Assembly (NCBI RefSeq): GCF_030116705.1
Contig: NZ_JAOTIK010000001.1
Coordinates: forward strand, 4,182,501 to 4,246,500
DNA length: 64,000 bases
Origin: Streptomyces sp. ML-6
Lineage (GTDB): Bacteria; Actinomycetota; Actinomycetes; Streptomycetales; Streptomycetaceae
Direction: 5' to 3'
The notes below the pieces were generated by a model. The model did no database searches. It was not told the origin of the DNA and worked only from the letters and a program-made list of their open reading frames with translations. The position numbers were made by a program, and so were the translations under genes. Positions 36,267 through 45,469 of this stretch are shown in pieces (the stretch's first letter is position 1; each line of letters starts with the position of its first letter).

Positions 36267-37277
36267 GTGCGCAAATTCTGGATGATCGGTGGCATCGGTG
36301 CGGGCGTGTCCATGTCCTTCGTGGCACTGCTCGTCGTCGGTACGTACTCCGCCGCCGCCGGACTCGCGAGTTCCGGTGGTGGCGGAGCCGTCGCGCTGGC
36401 GAAGGGGGCCGTGCCCGCCAAGTACCAGGCCCTGGTGGAGAAGTGGGGCAACCTATGCCCCGCCATCAATCCGGCGCTGCTGGCCGCCCAGCTGTACCAG
36501 GAGAGCGGCTGGAACCCGCGGGCGGAGAGCCACGCCGCCGCCCAGGGCATCGCCCAGTTCATCCCGGGCACCTGGGCCGCGCACGGGATCGACGGCGACA
36601 AGGACGGCGACCGGGACGTGTGGGACCCGGCCGACGCGATCCCCTCCGCCGCCTCGTACGACTGCGAGATCGCCGGTTACGTGAAGAAGGTGCCGGGGGA
36701 CCCGACGGACAACATGCTGGCCGCGTACAACGCCGGCGCGTACCGGGTGATCCGGTCCGGCGGCGTCCCGGACATCGAGGAGACGCGCAACTACGTCGAC
36801 ATCATCCGGTCCCTGGAGAAGAGCTTCGCCCGGCCCGTCGGACGGGTGCAGCCCTCGCAGCAGGCGGCCGGGGCGATCTACTTCGCCCAGAAGAAGCTCG
36901 GCACGCCGTACCTCTGGGGCGGGAACGGCACGCCCGAGCAGAACGGGCGGTTCGACTGCTCGGGGCTGACCCAGGCCGCGTACCGGACCGTCGACATCGA
37001 ACTGCCGCGGGTGGCGAACGACCAGTACAACGCGGGGCCGCACCCCTCGCGGGACGAGCTGCTCCCGGGCGACCTGGTGTTCTTCTCGGAGGACCTGACC
37101 AACTCGCGGGCCATCCACCACGTGGGCATCTACGTCGGGGGCGGGTACATGATCAACGCTCCGTACACCGGGGCCGTGATCCGGTTCGACAAGATCGACA
37201 CCCCCGACTACTTCGGGGCGACGAGGGTCACCGAGGACGGGGCCGCGGCTCTCCCGAAGGACCGGCCCGCCGCATGA
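36267..37277 (+). CDS. Bifunctional lytic transglycosylase / NlpC-P60 endopeptidase
   Basis: A 336-residue exported wall hydrolase. An N-terminal membrane helix (residues 8-32) precedes a lysozyme-like transglycosylase domain with catalytic E79 in YQESGWNP, AAQGIAQFIPGTW and NMLAAYNAGAY. A C-terminal NlpC/P60 domain follows, with catalytic C231 in DCSGLTQAAYR and H285 in HHVGIYVGGG. Such bifunctional enzymes cut both glycan and peptide bonds and are typical wall-opening partners of actinobacterial type IV secretion and conjugation systems. GTG start. It lies 22 kb from the type IV-like operon, possibly separated by an insertion. Confidence 0.9.
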   Translation: MRKFWMIGGIGAGVSMSFVALLVVGTYSAAAGLASSGGGGAVALAKGAVPAKYQALVEKWGNLCPAINPALLAAQLYQESGWNPRAESHAAAQGIAQFIPGTWAAHGIDGDKDGDRDVWDPADAIPSAASYDCEIAGYVKKVPGDPTDNMLAAYNAGAYRVIRSGGVPDIEETRNYVDIIRSLEKSFARPVGRVQPSQQAAGAIYFAQKKLGTPYLWGGNGTPEQNGRFDCSGLTQAAYRTVDIELPRVANDQYNAGPHPSRDELLPGDLVFFSEDLTNSRAIHHVGIYVGGGYMINAPYTGAVIRFDKIDTPDYFGATRVTEDGAAALPKDRPAA

Positions 37278-37596
37278 CGCGGCGACGGCGATGGCCGGAA
37301 CTCTCCGTGAAGCCCGGGCCCTGAGCTGCGGTGATGAGTCTCTCTTCGATAACGTCATGGTGATCATTCGGTGGAGAGAGGAACGCCTGCGCGGAGGACG
37401 TCGTTCCCTGAGTGGACCGGAGCGGCGGCGCACCGACCGCGCGACGCCGGCCGGGGAAGCCCGCCCGGGCGGAGCGGGCGGGAAGCACCGATCCACGCAG
37501 CAGCGGTCCACACAGTGATCGAACCGACACGGGGGTTCGTCAGAGCGGGCACATGGGTGTGTCCGCGGCAGCAGACAAGACAAGGGGCCGCGTCAG
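37278..37596. other. Intergenic region between wall hydrolase and PAP2 genes
   Basis: About 320 bp with no coding signal. An AT-richer patch at 37335-37375 (TTCGATAACGTCATGGTGATC) may be promoter-related for the PAP2 gene. No hairpin terminator is obvious after the hydrolase gene. Confidence 0.35.
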
Positions 37597-38331
37597 ATGG
37601 CTGGTGGACTCGCAATGGATGGGTCGAACCCCGACGTCAGCCTGCTCTACGACATCAACGGACTCGCGAAGTCCGCTCCCACCTGGTTCGACCGGGTCAT
37701 GGAGTTCGTCGGCGAGTACGGGATCATGCTCGGCATGGTCCTGGTGGTCCTGTGGTGCTGGTGGAGCGTGCGCCGGCGCGGCACGGCCGAGGATTCGGTG
37801 ACGGCGGTCGCCGGGATCGTCTGGGCGCCGCTCGCCGCCGGGATCGCGCTGCTGATCAACATTCCGATCCGCGGATTCGTGGAGCGTCCCCGCCCGTTCA
37901 AGGACCATCAGGGGCTGGAGGTCCTGGTGGCGGGGAAGACCGACTTCTCCTTCGTCAGTGACCACGCCACGATGGCGATGGCCCTGGGCGTCGGGCTCTT
38001 CGTGGCCAACCGGAAGTTCGGCTTCGCCGCGATCGGGCTGGCCCTGGCGGAGGGCTTCTGCCGGATCTACATGGGCGTCCACTACCCGACCGACGTCATC
38101 GGCGGATTCGCGCTCGGCACGGCCGTCGCCCTGCTGCTGGCCCCGCTGGCGATGATGCTGCTGACACCGCTGGTGACGGCCGTCGCACGCGTGGACCGGT
38201 TCGGATGGCTCGTGCGCTCGCGCAAGCAGACGCAGGTCGCCCCGGCCACCGGGCGGGCCGGGACGATCGGGATTCCCGAGCCGCGGCCGGGCACGGGCGG
38301 CGGCGTCGGCGAGAAGGACCTGGCGGCGTAG
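37597..38331 (+). CDS. PAP2-family membrane phosphatase
   Basis: A 244-residue polytopic membrane phosphatase with the three PAP2 motifs: ERPRPFKD (basic, substrate phosphate), SDHATMAMALG (catalytic His) and RIYMGVHYPTDVIGG (nucleophilic His). About five transmembrane helices are present. The family includes undecaprenyl-diphosphate phosphatases that recycle the lipid carrier of wall synthesis, the most likely role here. ATG 37597 follows AAGGGG; a second ATG lies six codons downstream. Confidence 0.88.
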   Translation: MAGGLAMDGSNPDVSLLYDINGLAKSAPTWFDRVMEFVGEYGIMLGMVLVVLWCWWSVRRRGTAEDSVTAVAGIVWAPLAAGIALLINIPIRGFVERPRPFKDHQGLEVLVAGKTDFSFVSDHATMAMALGVGLFVANRKFGFAAIGLALAEGFCRIYMGVHYPTDVIGGFALGTAVALLLAPLAMMLLTPLVTAVARVDRFGWLVRSRKQTQVAPATGRAGTIGIPEPRPGTGGGVGEKDLAA

Positions 38332-38486
38332 GACGGGGTGCACCCGGGGCCGGGCACACCTCCGACCGGGCGCGATACGGACCCGGGTGCGCGCAGGACC
38401 GGGTACGGACAAGGCTTCGGGTAACGGATGAGGCCCCGGACATGCGCAGGACCGGGGCGCGTGTACGGATCCGGTGAGAACGGCCG

Positions 38487-38521
38487 ACGGGCGGCTTCCC
38501 GAAAGGGGAGCCGCCCGTTTT
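38487..38521. terminator. Bidirectional terminator
   Basis: A 14-bp stem ACGGGCGGCTTCCC / GGGGAGCCGCCCGT (one G-T pair), GAAA tetraloop, then TTTTC lies between the convergent PAP2 and FAD-oxidase genes. Confidence 0.85.
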
Positions 38522-38592
38522 CGTACCCGCCCGTCCGGGTGTCCGTCCCCGTCCGCCGGGTGCCCGTGACCGGGCGTCAGGGGGACGCGGAG

Positions 38593-40215
38593 TCAGAGGG
38601 CCTGCGGGAAGGAGAAGAGGCGTCCGGGGTCGTACTGCTTCTTCAGCCTGGCGAGACGGTCCGCCGCCGAGCCGTAGTAGGCGCGGCGCCAGTCGGTCAG
38701 CGTCGGGTCGGTGTAGTTCTGGTACGCCGCCCCGGACGCGTACCGGCGCATCGAGGCATGGGTGTTTTTCAGCCAGTCCTGCTGGGCGCTGCCCGCCGTG
38801 CCGGGGTCCCAGGCCCCGATGTACTGGGCGAGCACGCGCGCGCCGCGGTGGACGAAGGCCGTCGCCTGCGGGGAGACCCGGTTGACGGCCCCGCCGAGCG
38901 CGGTGAGCAGGACGGAACCGGCGCCCCCGCCCCGCGAGGCGGGAATCCGGGTGAACGCCTCGGTCCGGTCGAGCAGGGCCTGCACGCCCGCCGGGGGCAG
39001 GGAGCGGTCGTAGAAGTCGGAGGCGGCGGCGTAGGTCTCGCGGCCGAGCGTGCCCTGCGGGCTGCGGCCGGGCGTCGTGCCCGGCAGCCGGCACCGGGCC
39101 TCGGAGATGCCCGAGCAGCCCGCGTACACCAGCATCGACTCCTCGTAGCCGCGGCGGCGCAGCGAGACGGAGGAGGCCGGGGCGCCGATCCGGTCGGCGA
39201 GCCGGTCCACGGCGTTCTGGAGGTCGCCGTACGTGCCGAGGCTGAACGCGGCGACCGAGACGGTCGGGGCGGCACCGCCCGGACCCGCGTCGAGGTGGGC
39301 GGCGGACCAGATCTCGTCGGGCTGGGACGGCCCCCACTCCTGCCAGGCCGTGACGACGGACCGGGCGCGCGACCACGGCCATGACAGGTGGGCGGTGACG
39401 GTCTGCGGGGCCGGGCTGGTGCGGAAGGTCAGCTCGGTGACCACGCCGAAGTTGCCGTTGCCCGCGCCGCGCAGCGCCCAGAAGAGGTCCGGATGGTTCC
39501 TGGCGTCCGCGGTGAGGGTCTTGCCGTCGGCCGTGACGAGGGTCGCCGCGGTCAGGCTGTCGCAGGTCAGGCCGTACGCGCGGGCGGCGACGCCGTGGCC
39601 GCCGCCGAGGGTGAGGCCGGATATGCCGACCGTGGGGCAGGAGCCGCCGGGTATCGTCCGGCCGCCGCGGGCGAGGTTCCGGTAGACGTCGACGAGCTTG
39701 GCGCCCGCCCCGATCGTGCCGTTCCGCTCGACGCGGGACAGCGCGGAGACGTCGATGACGAGGTGTCCGTTCCCGCTCGACCAGCCCGCGTACGAGTGGC
39801 CACCGCTGCGGATGGACACCGGGGTGCCGGTGCGGCGGGCGAAGGCCAGGCACTCGCGGACGTCCGCCTCGTGGCCGACGTAGGCGACGGCGGCGGGCTT
39901 CAGGCCGTCGAAGCGGGTGTTGTAGAGCTGACGGGCGGTCGGATAGGACGCGTCCTGCGGTCGTACGAGGCCGCCGTCGAGGCTCTCGGCCAGGGCGGAC
40001 CAGTCGGCGGACCCGGCGGAGGCGGTCCGCGATGGGGACGAGGGGGACGACGGGACGGACGGGGTGGGCGAGGCGGGGCGTGGGCCCGGGGTGCCGGAGG
40101 CGCCCGGGGCGGGAGCGGGCGGGCCGTCGCACGCGGTGGTGGCGACGCCGACGAGGGCCGCCGCGGCGCCCGCGGTGAGCAGGGTGCGCCGGGCGGGCGG
40201 GGGCGACGGGCTCAT
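38593..40215 (-). CDS. Exported bicovalent FAD-dependent oxidoreductase (BBE-like)
   Basis: A 540-residue berberine-bridge-like oxidase. RR-containing signal with a lipobox-like TTAC (C29) and a Ser/Pro linker place it outside the membrane. The FAD_binding_4 domain contains SGGHSYAGWS with H140 and GGSCPTVGISGLTLGGGHG with C193, the two residues expected to bind FAD covalently. The C-terminal BBE motif YYGSAADRLARLKKQYDPGRLFSF is at the end. Relatives oxidise sugars or secondary metabolites. Substrate unknown. ATG start with GGAG 6 nt upstream. Confidence 0.9.
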   Translation of the reverse strand: MSPSPPPARRTLLTAGAAAALVGVATTACDGPPAPAPGASGTPGPRPASPTPSVPSSPSSPSRTASAGSADWSALAESLDGGLVRPQDASYPTARQLYNTRFDGLKPAAVAYVGHEADVRECLAFARRTGTPVSIRSGGHSYAGWSSGNGHLVIDVSALSRVERNGTIGAGAKLVDVYRNLARGGRTIPGGSCPTVGISGLTLGGGHGVAARAYGLTCDSLTAATLVTADGKTLTADARNHPDLFWALRGAGNGNFGVVTELTFRTSPAPQTVTAHLSWPWSRARSVVTAWQEWGPSQPDEIWSAAHLDAGPGGAAPTVSVAAFSLGTYGDLQNAVDRLADRIGAPASSVSLRRRGYEESMLVYAGCSGISEARCRLPGTTPGRSPQGTLGRETYAAASDFYDRSLPPAGVQALLDRTEAFTRIPASRGGGAGSVLLTALGGAVNRVSPQATAFVHRGARVLAQYIGAWDPGTAGSAQQDWLKNTHASMRRYASGAAYQNYTDPTLTDWRRAYYGSAADRLARLKKQYDPGRLFSFPQAL

Positions 40216-40363
40216 CGGGTCTCCGATTCATGACGCTCATGGGCCGGCCGACCGGCGGGCGGTGGGGCCGGGCGTGGGGGGAACGGCGGAACGAGTCACG
40301 GACGGGAGGAGGGAGGGGAGATGAGGAGCGATGAGGTGAGGAGAGGTGAGGAAGGGCGGTGGG

Positions 40364-40552
40364 TCAGGGGGCCGCCAGGTGTTCCGCGGCGTCCGTGCGG
40401 GCGCGGTCCCTGGAGCGACGGGCCGGGCCGTACCAGCCGCAGCCGCAGCGGGCGGTGCAGAAGGAACCGCGTTCCACCGTCGTCGGTTCGTGCGCGACGG
40501 GTGCGGGGGTGGAGGGAAACGGGGGGACCTCATCGGCGTGTCGGTCATACAC
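40364..40552 (-). CDS. Small Cys-rich conserved protein (62 residues)
   Basis: A short basic protein with the motif TTVERGSFCTARCGCGWYGP followed by ARRSRDRARTDAAEHL. Similar small proteins with this FCTARCxCGW motif are frequent in Streptomyces as far as I recall. Three cysteines could bind zinc. Start at GTG 40552 is tentative; the upstream part of the frame has no coding character. Confidence 0.6.
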   Translation of the reverse strand: MYDRHADEVPPFPSTPAPVAHEPTTVERGSFCTARCGCGWYGPARRSRDRARTDAAEHLAAP

Positions 40553-40685
40553 CCGTCCACGGTACTGGCCGCGGCCCCTTGAGGTGAGGCCCGTGGGAAC
40601 GGCGTGACGGGGGACACGGGCCGTCGTTAATCCGGAACGAACGGGCCTCTCGGGCAAGCGTTACATCGTTGGGGGTTGGCAGGCG

Positions 40686-41591
40686 ATGCTGGTGCAGCAG
40701 CACAGGTCCAAGGGCGGTGCGCGGGCCGTCTGCGCCCTTGCCGTGGCGGGCGTGATGGCGGCGACCGGCGGGTGCTCGGGCGGCGGTGGCGGCGACCGGG
40801 CCGTGGCCGACGAGCGGGGCGGGACCGACTCCCTCGACGCGGTGCACCGCGCGGCCGCGGTGCTCGCGGGCACGGTGACCGGCACCGGTACGGCGAACAT
40901 GTCCGGGGCCGCCGCCGGTTCCGGGACGACCGGGAGCGCCGAGGTGCGCACGACGATGGAGACCGCGGCGGGCGGTACGCGGGTGACGATCCGGGGCCGG
41001 GGCGTGTACGACTTCCGCCACCGCACGGGCCGGTTCACGGTCGTGCTGCCCCAGGACGCCGCCGGTGCGGACGAGCACCGCCCCGTCACCGAACTGCTGG
41101 CCCCCGGCGCCCTCTACATGATGAACCGCGGCGCGGGGGTGCCCGCGGACAAATGGGTCAGGATCGACACCACGACCCTGGCGGACGGCAATCTCGTCAC
41201 CGGCGGGGCGACCGATCCGATGGCCGCCGCCGAACTGCTGCGCGGGGCGGACCGGGTGACGTACGTGGGCAGGACCGTGCTCGACGGGGTGCCCGTGCGG
41301 CACTACCGGGGGACGACGGACCTCGGGCGGGCGGCGCGGGAGGCCGCACCGGAGTCGCGCGGGGCGCTGCGCGCGGCGGCGAAAGGGTTCCGCAGGGACA
41401 CCGTGAGGTTCGACGCGTACCTCGACGACCAGGGGCGGCTGCGCAAGGTGCGCCACCGGTTCGGCTTCGCCGACGAGGGGCCCGCGGTGGAAGTGGTGTC
41501 GACCACACTGCTGTCCGGGTTCGGGGTGCCGGTCTCCGTACGGCTGCCGGACGACCGCGACATCTACACCGGACGCATCCGGCAGCGCTGA
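40686..41591 (+). CDS. LppX/LprG-like lipoprotein
   Basis: A 301-residue lipoprotein with lipobox ATGGC (C30) and a two-layer beta-sheet pattern of the LppX/LprG/LolA-like group: ETAAGGTRVTIRGRGVYDF, FTVVLPQ, ALYMMNRGAGVPADKWVRID, VRHYRGTTDL and FDAYLDDQGRLRKVRHRF. Known relatives carry lipids or sense the envelope in actinobacteria. The start ATG opens a basic n-region. The stop codon lies inside a tandem repeat. Confidence 0.78.
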   Translation: MLVQQHRSKGGARAVCALAVAGVMAATGGCSGGGGGDRAVADERGGTDSLDAVHRAAAVLAGTVTGTGTANMSGAAAGSGTTGSAEVRTTMETAAGGTRVTIRGRGVYDFRHRTGRFTVVLPQDAAGADEHRPVTELLAPGALYMMNRGAGVPADKWVRIDTTTLADGNLVTGGATDPMAAAELLRGADRVTYVGRTVLDGVPVRHYRGTTDLGRAAREAAPESRGALRAAAKGFRRDTVRFDAYLDDQGRLRKVRHRFGFADEGPAVEVVSTTLLSGFGVPVSVRLPDDRDIYTGRIRQR

Positions 41592-41650
41592 CCCGGCACC
41601 GACCCGGCGCTGACCCGGCACCGACCCGGCGCTGACCCGGCACCGACCCG
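41585..41650. repeat. Three perfect 22-bp tandem repeats
   Basis: GCGCTGACCCGGCACCGACCCG occurs three times without change. The first copy includes the lipoprotein stop codon, so copy number does not change the protein. GACCCGGC sub-repeats suggest slippage. Confidence 0.85.
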
Positions 41651-41898
41651 GCGGCAACCGGGGGCACGGACGCGGAGGCGGCGACGGGGATGAGGACACG
41701 GACGAGAGAGCGGCCACGGGGGTGGGGCGACGGGGGTGAGGGGGGCGGGCATAGGCATGCCGGCGGTGCGAAATGGTCCGTCCGTGTCATGCGCGACGGG
41801 TGGTCCGCTCCTTACGCTGGTGCCGGGACCGGCGATGCCCGCCGGGTGGGCACCGGTGGCGCGGGTACCGGCAATGCGGTGACGGCAGTGAGAGGTGA
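41651..41898. other. Intergenic region after the tandem repeat
   Basis: About 250 bp with GGGG-rich low complexity and a short GCCGGGACCGGCGATGCCCGCCGGGTGGG-like imperfect stem near 41820-41850. No gene recognised. Confidence 0.35.
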
Positions 41899-42099
41899 GT
41901 GACCGTGATGACGCTCGGCGCGCCGACCGTGTCCGACCATGTGGCCCTCGCCGAGATCGAACTCTGCGGCGAGCTGATGATCGCCGCCTCGGCCGCGATC
42001 GGGGAGCGGCTCAGCGCGGACCGCATCGACGAGGTGCTGGAAGTGCGCGGGACCGCCGAACGGGCCGCCGTCCCCCGGCAGGGCGATCGCCGGGGGTGA
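41899..42099 (+). CDS. Small conserved Streptomyces protein (66 residues or fewer)
   Basis: The core HVALAEIELCGELMIAASAA then ERLSADRIDEVLEV matches a short helical protein I recall from many Streptomyces genomes, usually of 60-70 residues. Start GTG 41899 or ATG 41908 (GAGGTGA upstream). Function unknown. The last ten residues look like read-through past the usual end. Confidence 0.65.
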   Translation: MTVMTLGAPTVSDHVALAEIELCGELMIAASAAIGERLSADRIDEVLEVRGTAERAAVPRQGDRRG

Positions 42100-42135
42100 G
42101 GTGCGGGGCCGTGGCGGACGCGGAGTGGCCGGGTG

Positions 42136-42495
42136 TCAGGTGCGCAGCAGCCGGGCGATCGCCTTCGTGGCCTCCTCGACCTTGGCGTCGATCTCCTCCC
42201 CGCCCTTGACCGCCGCGTCCGCGACGCAGTGCCGCAGGTGCTCCTCCAGCAGCTGGAGCGCGAAGGACTGGAGCGCCTTCGTGGACGCCGAGACCTGGGT
42301 CAGTATGTCGATGCAGTAGACGTCCTCGTCGACCATGCGCTGGAGTCCGCGGATCTGACCCTCGATCCGGCGCAGTCGCTTGAGGTGTTCGCTCTTCTGG
42401 TGGTGATAGCCGTGGATGCCGCGGTCGTGATCGGTGACGACCGATTCGGTTTCCGCGGTGGCGGTGGTGGTTCCGGCGGTCTCGGTGGTGGTCAT
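42136..42495 (-). CDS. csoR: CsoR-type copper-sensing repressor
   Basis: A 119-residue CsoR/RcnR-family repressor. After a Thr-rich N-terminus the helical core KSEHLKRLRRIEGQIRGLQR is followed by the Cu(I) triad C61 (DVYCIDIL), H86 and C90 (EEHLRHC). The C-x-H-x3-C set distinguishes it from nickel or formaldehyde sensors. ATG 42495 has GGGAGG upstream. A palindrome matching its operator lies 35-55 nt upstream, so it is autoregulated. No copper ATPase is encoded within the window. Confidence 0.92.
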   Translation of the reverse strand: MTTTETAGTTTATAETESVVTDHDRGIHGYHHQKSEHLKRLRRIEGQIRGLQRMVDEDVYCIDILTQVSASTKALQSFALQLLEEHLRHCVADAAVKGGEEIDAKVEEATKAIARLLRT

Positions 42496-42529
42496 TACTG
42501 CCTCCCGTTTTCTCTCTGTCCTGCCGTTC

Positions 42530-42550
42530 ATATACCCCTGGTGGGTATAT
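42530..42550. promoter_or_regulatory. CsoR operator
   Basis: ATATACCC-CTGGT-GGGTATAT is a perfect 8-bp inverted repeat with the TACCCC/GGGTA core of CsoR operators. It lies just upstream of csoR. Confidence 0.8.
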
Positions 42551-42695
42551 CTTAACGAATTCCTCCGAACCGTGACCGGGGGCCCGTGCCGATCGCCGTG
42601 TTCGATGCGCGACACTGAAGAATGCCGGTTAGCCGTGGCCGGATGATGCGCCTAGCATCAGCCTGACCGAATCCAAAGCACCCCGAGGACCCCAC

Positions 42696-43316
42696 GTGCG
42701 CTTTCGTCTGACCCCCAGGGAGACGAGCTTCTACGACATGTTCTCCGCATCCGCGGACAACATCGTCACGGGCTCGAAACTCCTGATGGAATTGCTCGGG
42801 GCGGACTCTGCCTCCCGGGCCGAGATCGCGGAACGCATGCGGGCAGCGGAGCACGCGGGAGACGACGCGACCCACGCGATCTTCCACCAGCTGAACTCCT
42901 CTTTCATCACGCCGTTCGACCGCGAGGACATTTACAACCTCGCATCGTCGCTCGACGACATCATGGACTTCATGGAGGAGGCCGTCGACCTGGTCGTGCT
43001 GTACCAGGTCGAGGAACTCCCCAAGGGCATCGCCCAGCAGATCGAGGTGCTGGCCCGCGCGGCCGAGCTGACCGCCGAGGCGATGCCGGGGCTGCGGACG
43101 ATGGACAACCTCACCGAGTACTGGATCGAGGTGAACCGCCTGGAGAACCAGGCGGACCAGATCCACCGCAAGCTGCTCGCCCACCTCTTCAACGGCAAGT
43201 ACGACGCCATCGAGGTGCTGAAGCTCAAGCAGATCGTGGACGTGCTGGAAGAGGCTGCCGACGCGTTCGAGCACGTCGCCAACACGGTGGAGACCATCGC
43301 GGTCAAGGAGTCCTGA
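42696..43316 (+). CDS. DUF47/PhoU-like phosphate transport accessory protein
   Basis: A 206-residue all-helical DUF47 protein (FYDMFSASADNIVTGSKLLMEL; AEHAGDDATHAIFHQLNSSF; FDREDIYNLASSLDDIMDFMEEA). The two E/D-x3-D motifs (EHAGDD, SLDDIMD) bind metal clusters in PhoU-like proteins. GTG start with GAGG 7 nt upstream. The Pit transporter gene starts 5 bp after its stop, so the two act together to control low-affinity phosphate uptake. Confidence 0.92.
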   Translation: MRFRLTPRETSFYDMFSASADNIVTGSKLLMELLGADSASRAEIAERMRAAEHAGDDATHAIFHQLNSSFITPFDREDIYNLASSLDDIMDFMEEAVDLVVLYQVEELPKGIAQQIEVLARAAELTAEAMPGLRTMDNLTEYWIEVNRLENQADQIHRKLLAHLFNGKYDAIEVLKLKQIVDVLEEAADAFEHVANTVETIAVKES

Positions 43317-43321
43317 ACCAC

Positions 43322-44320
43322 GTGGACACCTTTGCGCTGATCGTGACCATCGGGGTCGCGCTCGGCTTCACGTATACGAACGGCTTCCACGACTCGGCGA
43401 ACGCCATCGCCACGTCCGTCTCCACCCGCGCGCTCACCCCGCGCGCGGCACTGGCGATGGCCGCGGTGATGAACCTCGCCGGCGCGTTCCTCGGCAGCGG
43501 TGTCGCCAAGACCGTCAGCGAGGGCCTGATCGCGACGCCCGAGGGCCAGAAGGGGATGGGAATCCTCTTCGCCGCGCTCGTCGGCGCGATCATCTGGAAC
43601 CTCGTCACCTGGTACTTCGGGCTGCCCTCCTCGTCCTCGCACGCCCTGTTCGGCGGCATGGTCGGGGCGGCGCTCGCCGGCGGGACGATGGTGCACTGGG
43701 ACGGGGTGCTCGACAAGATCGTCATCCCGATGTTCCTCTCGCCGGTCATCGGCCTGGTCGTCGGCTACCTGGTGATGGTCGCGATCATGTGGATGTTCCG
43801 GAAGACCAACCCGCACAAGGCCAAGCGCGGTTTCCGGATCGCGCAGACGGTCTCGGCGGCGGGCATGGCGCTCGGCCACGGTCTGCAGGACGCGCAGAAG
43901 ACGATGGGCATCGTGGTGATGGCCCTGGTCATCGCCGACGTGGAGAGCCCGAGCGATCCGATCCCGGTCTGGGTGAAGCTGGTCTGCGCGCTGATGCTCT
44001 CGCTGGGCACGTACGCGGGCGGCTGGCGCATCATGCGCACGCTCGGCCGCAAGATCATCGAGCTGGACCCGCCGCAGGGCTTCGCCGCGGAGACGACGGG
44101 CGCGTCGATCATGTTCGGCTCGGCGTTCCTGTTCCACGCACCTATCTCCACGACGCACGTGATCACCTCCGCGATCATGGGTGTGGGTGCCACGAAGCGG
44201 GTCAACGCGGTCCGCTGGGGTGTCGCCAAGAACATCATCCTGGGCTGGTTCATCACGATGCCGGCCGCGGCCCTGGTCGCCGCCGCGAGCTACGGCGTCG
44301 TGGTGCTGCTCTTCGGCTGA
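43322..44320 (+). CDS. pit: Low-affinity inorganic phosphate transporter (Pit family)
   Basis: A 332-residue PiT permease with the duplicated signature: FTYTNGFHDSANAIATSVST in the first half and SAFLFHAPISTTHVITSAIMG in the second, and about ten transmembrane segments. It takes up phosphate, usually as metal complex, with protons. GTG start with AAGGAG in the end of the DUF47 gene. Convergent with pstB, separated by a strong terminator. Confidence 0.94.
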   Translation: MDTFALIVTIGVALGFTYTNGFHDSANAIATSVSTRALTPRAALAMAAVMNLAGAFLGSGVAKTVSEGLIATPEGQKGMGILFAALVGAIIWNLVTWYFGLPSSSSHALFGGMVGAALAGGTMVHWDGVLDKIVIPMFLSPVIGLVVGYLVMVAIMWMFRKTNPHKAKRGFRIAQTVSAAGMALGHGLQDAQKTMGIVVMALVIADVESPSDPIPVWVKLVCALMLSLGTYAGGWRIMRTLGRKIIELDPPQGFAAETTGASIMFGSAFLFHAPISTTHVITSAIMGVGATKRVNAVRWGVAKNIILGWFITMPAAALVAAASYGVVVLLFG

Positions 44321-44474
44321 GAGCCGAGAGCCGAGGGCCGAGAGCTGATACCTGAGTGCGGGACTGAGGTCTGAGCCCTGGGACCGATCGGAACGACGGT
44401 CCGGGACACGGCCTCCCCGTAGGGAGTACGGAGTACGGACACAGGCACGGGTACAGGCACGGCTGAGAGAAGAC

Positions 44475-44513
44475 GGGTCCGCCCCGCTCCCTCGTGGGGA
44501 GCGGGGCGGACCC
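44475..44513. terminator. Bidirectional terminator between pit and pst
   Basis: A perfect 17-bp stem (GGGTCCGCCCCGCTCCC and complement) with 5-nt loop is followed by TTTGC on the plus strand. It separates the two phosphate transport operons. The 150 bp before it contain short GAGAGCCGAG repeats and no gene. Confidence 0.9.
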
Positions 44514-44664
44514 TTTGCCTTACGGGTGGCACCGCCATGCAGCACCCAAAGGCAGTCTGGGGACGGGGCCGGTTCGCCGGAGGGGGAGGCGGTCCGCCGG
44601 TGGAAACCCACCACCGGGCGTCACTCTCCATGCCCCCGGCCCCCTCGGCCCCGTTGCCGGGCGA

Positions 44665-45441
<777 letters not shown>

Positions 45442-45469
45442 CTGGAATCACTGCTTCTTTCGTGCCGCG

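Noticed and set aside
40237..40617. A 126-codon minus-strand frame with many Pro/Ser/Thr
   Set aside because: It is out of frame with the small Cys-rich protein that fits better, and its composition is that of a GC-rich shadow.
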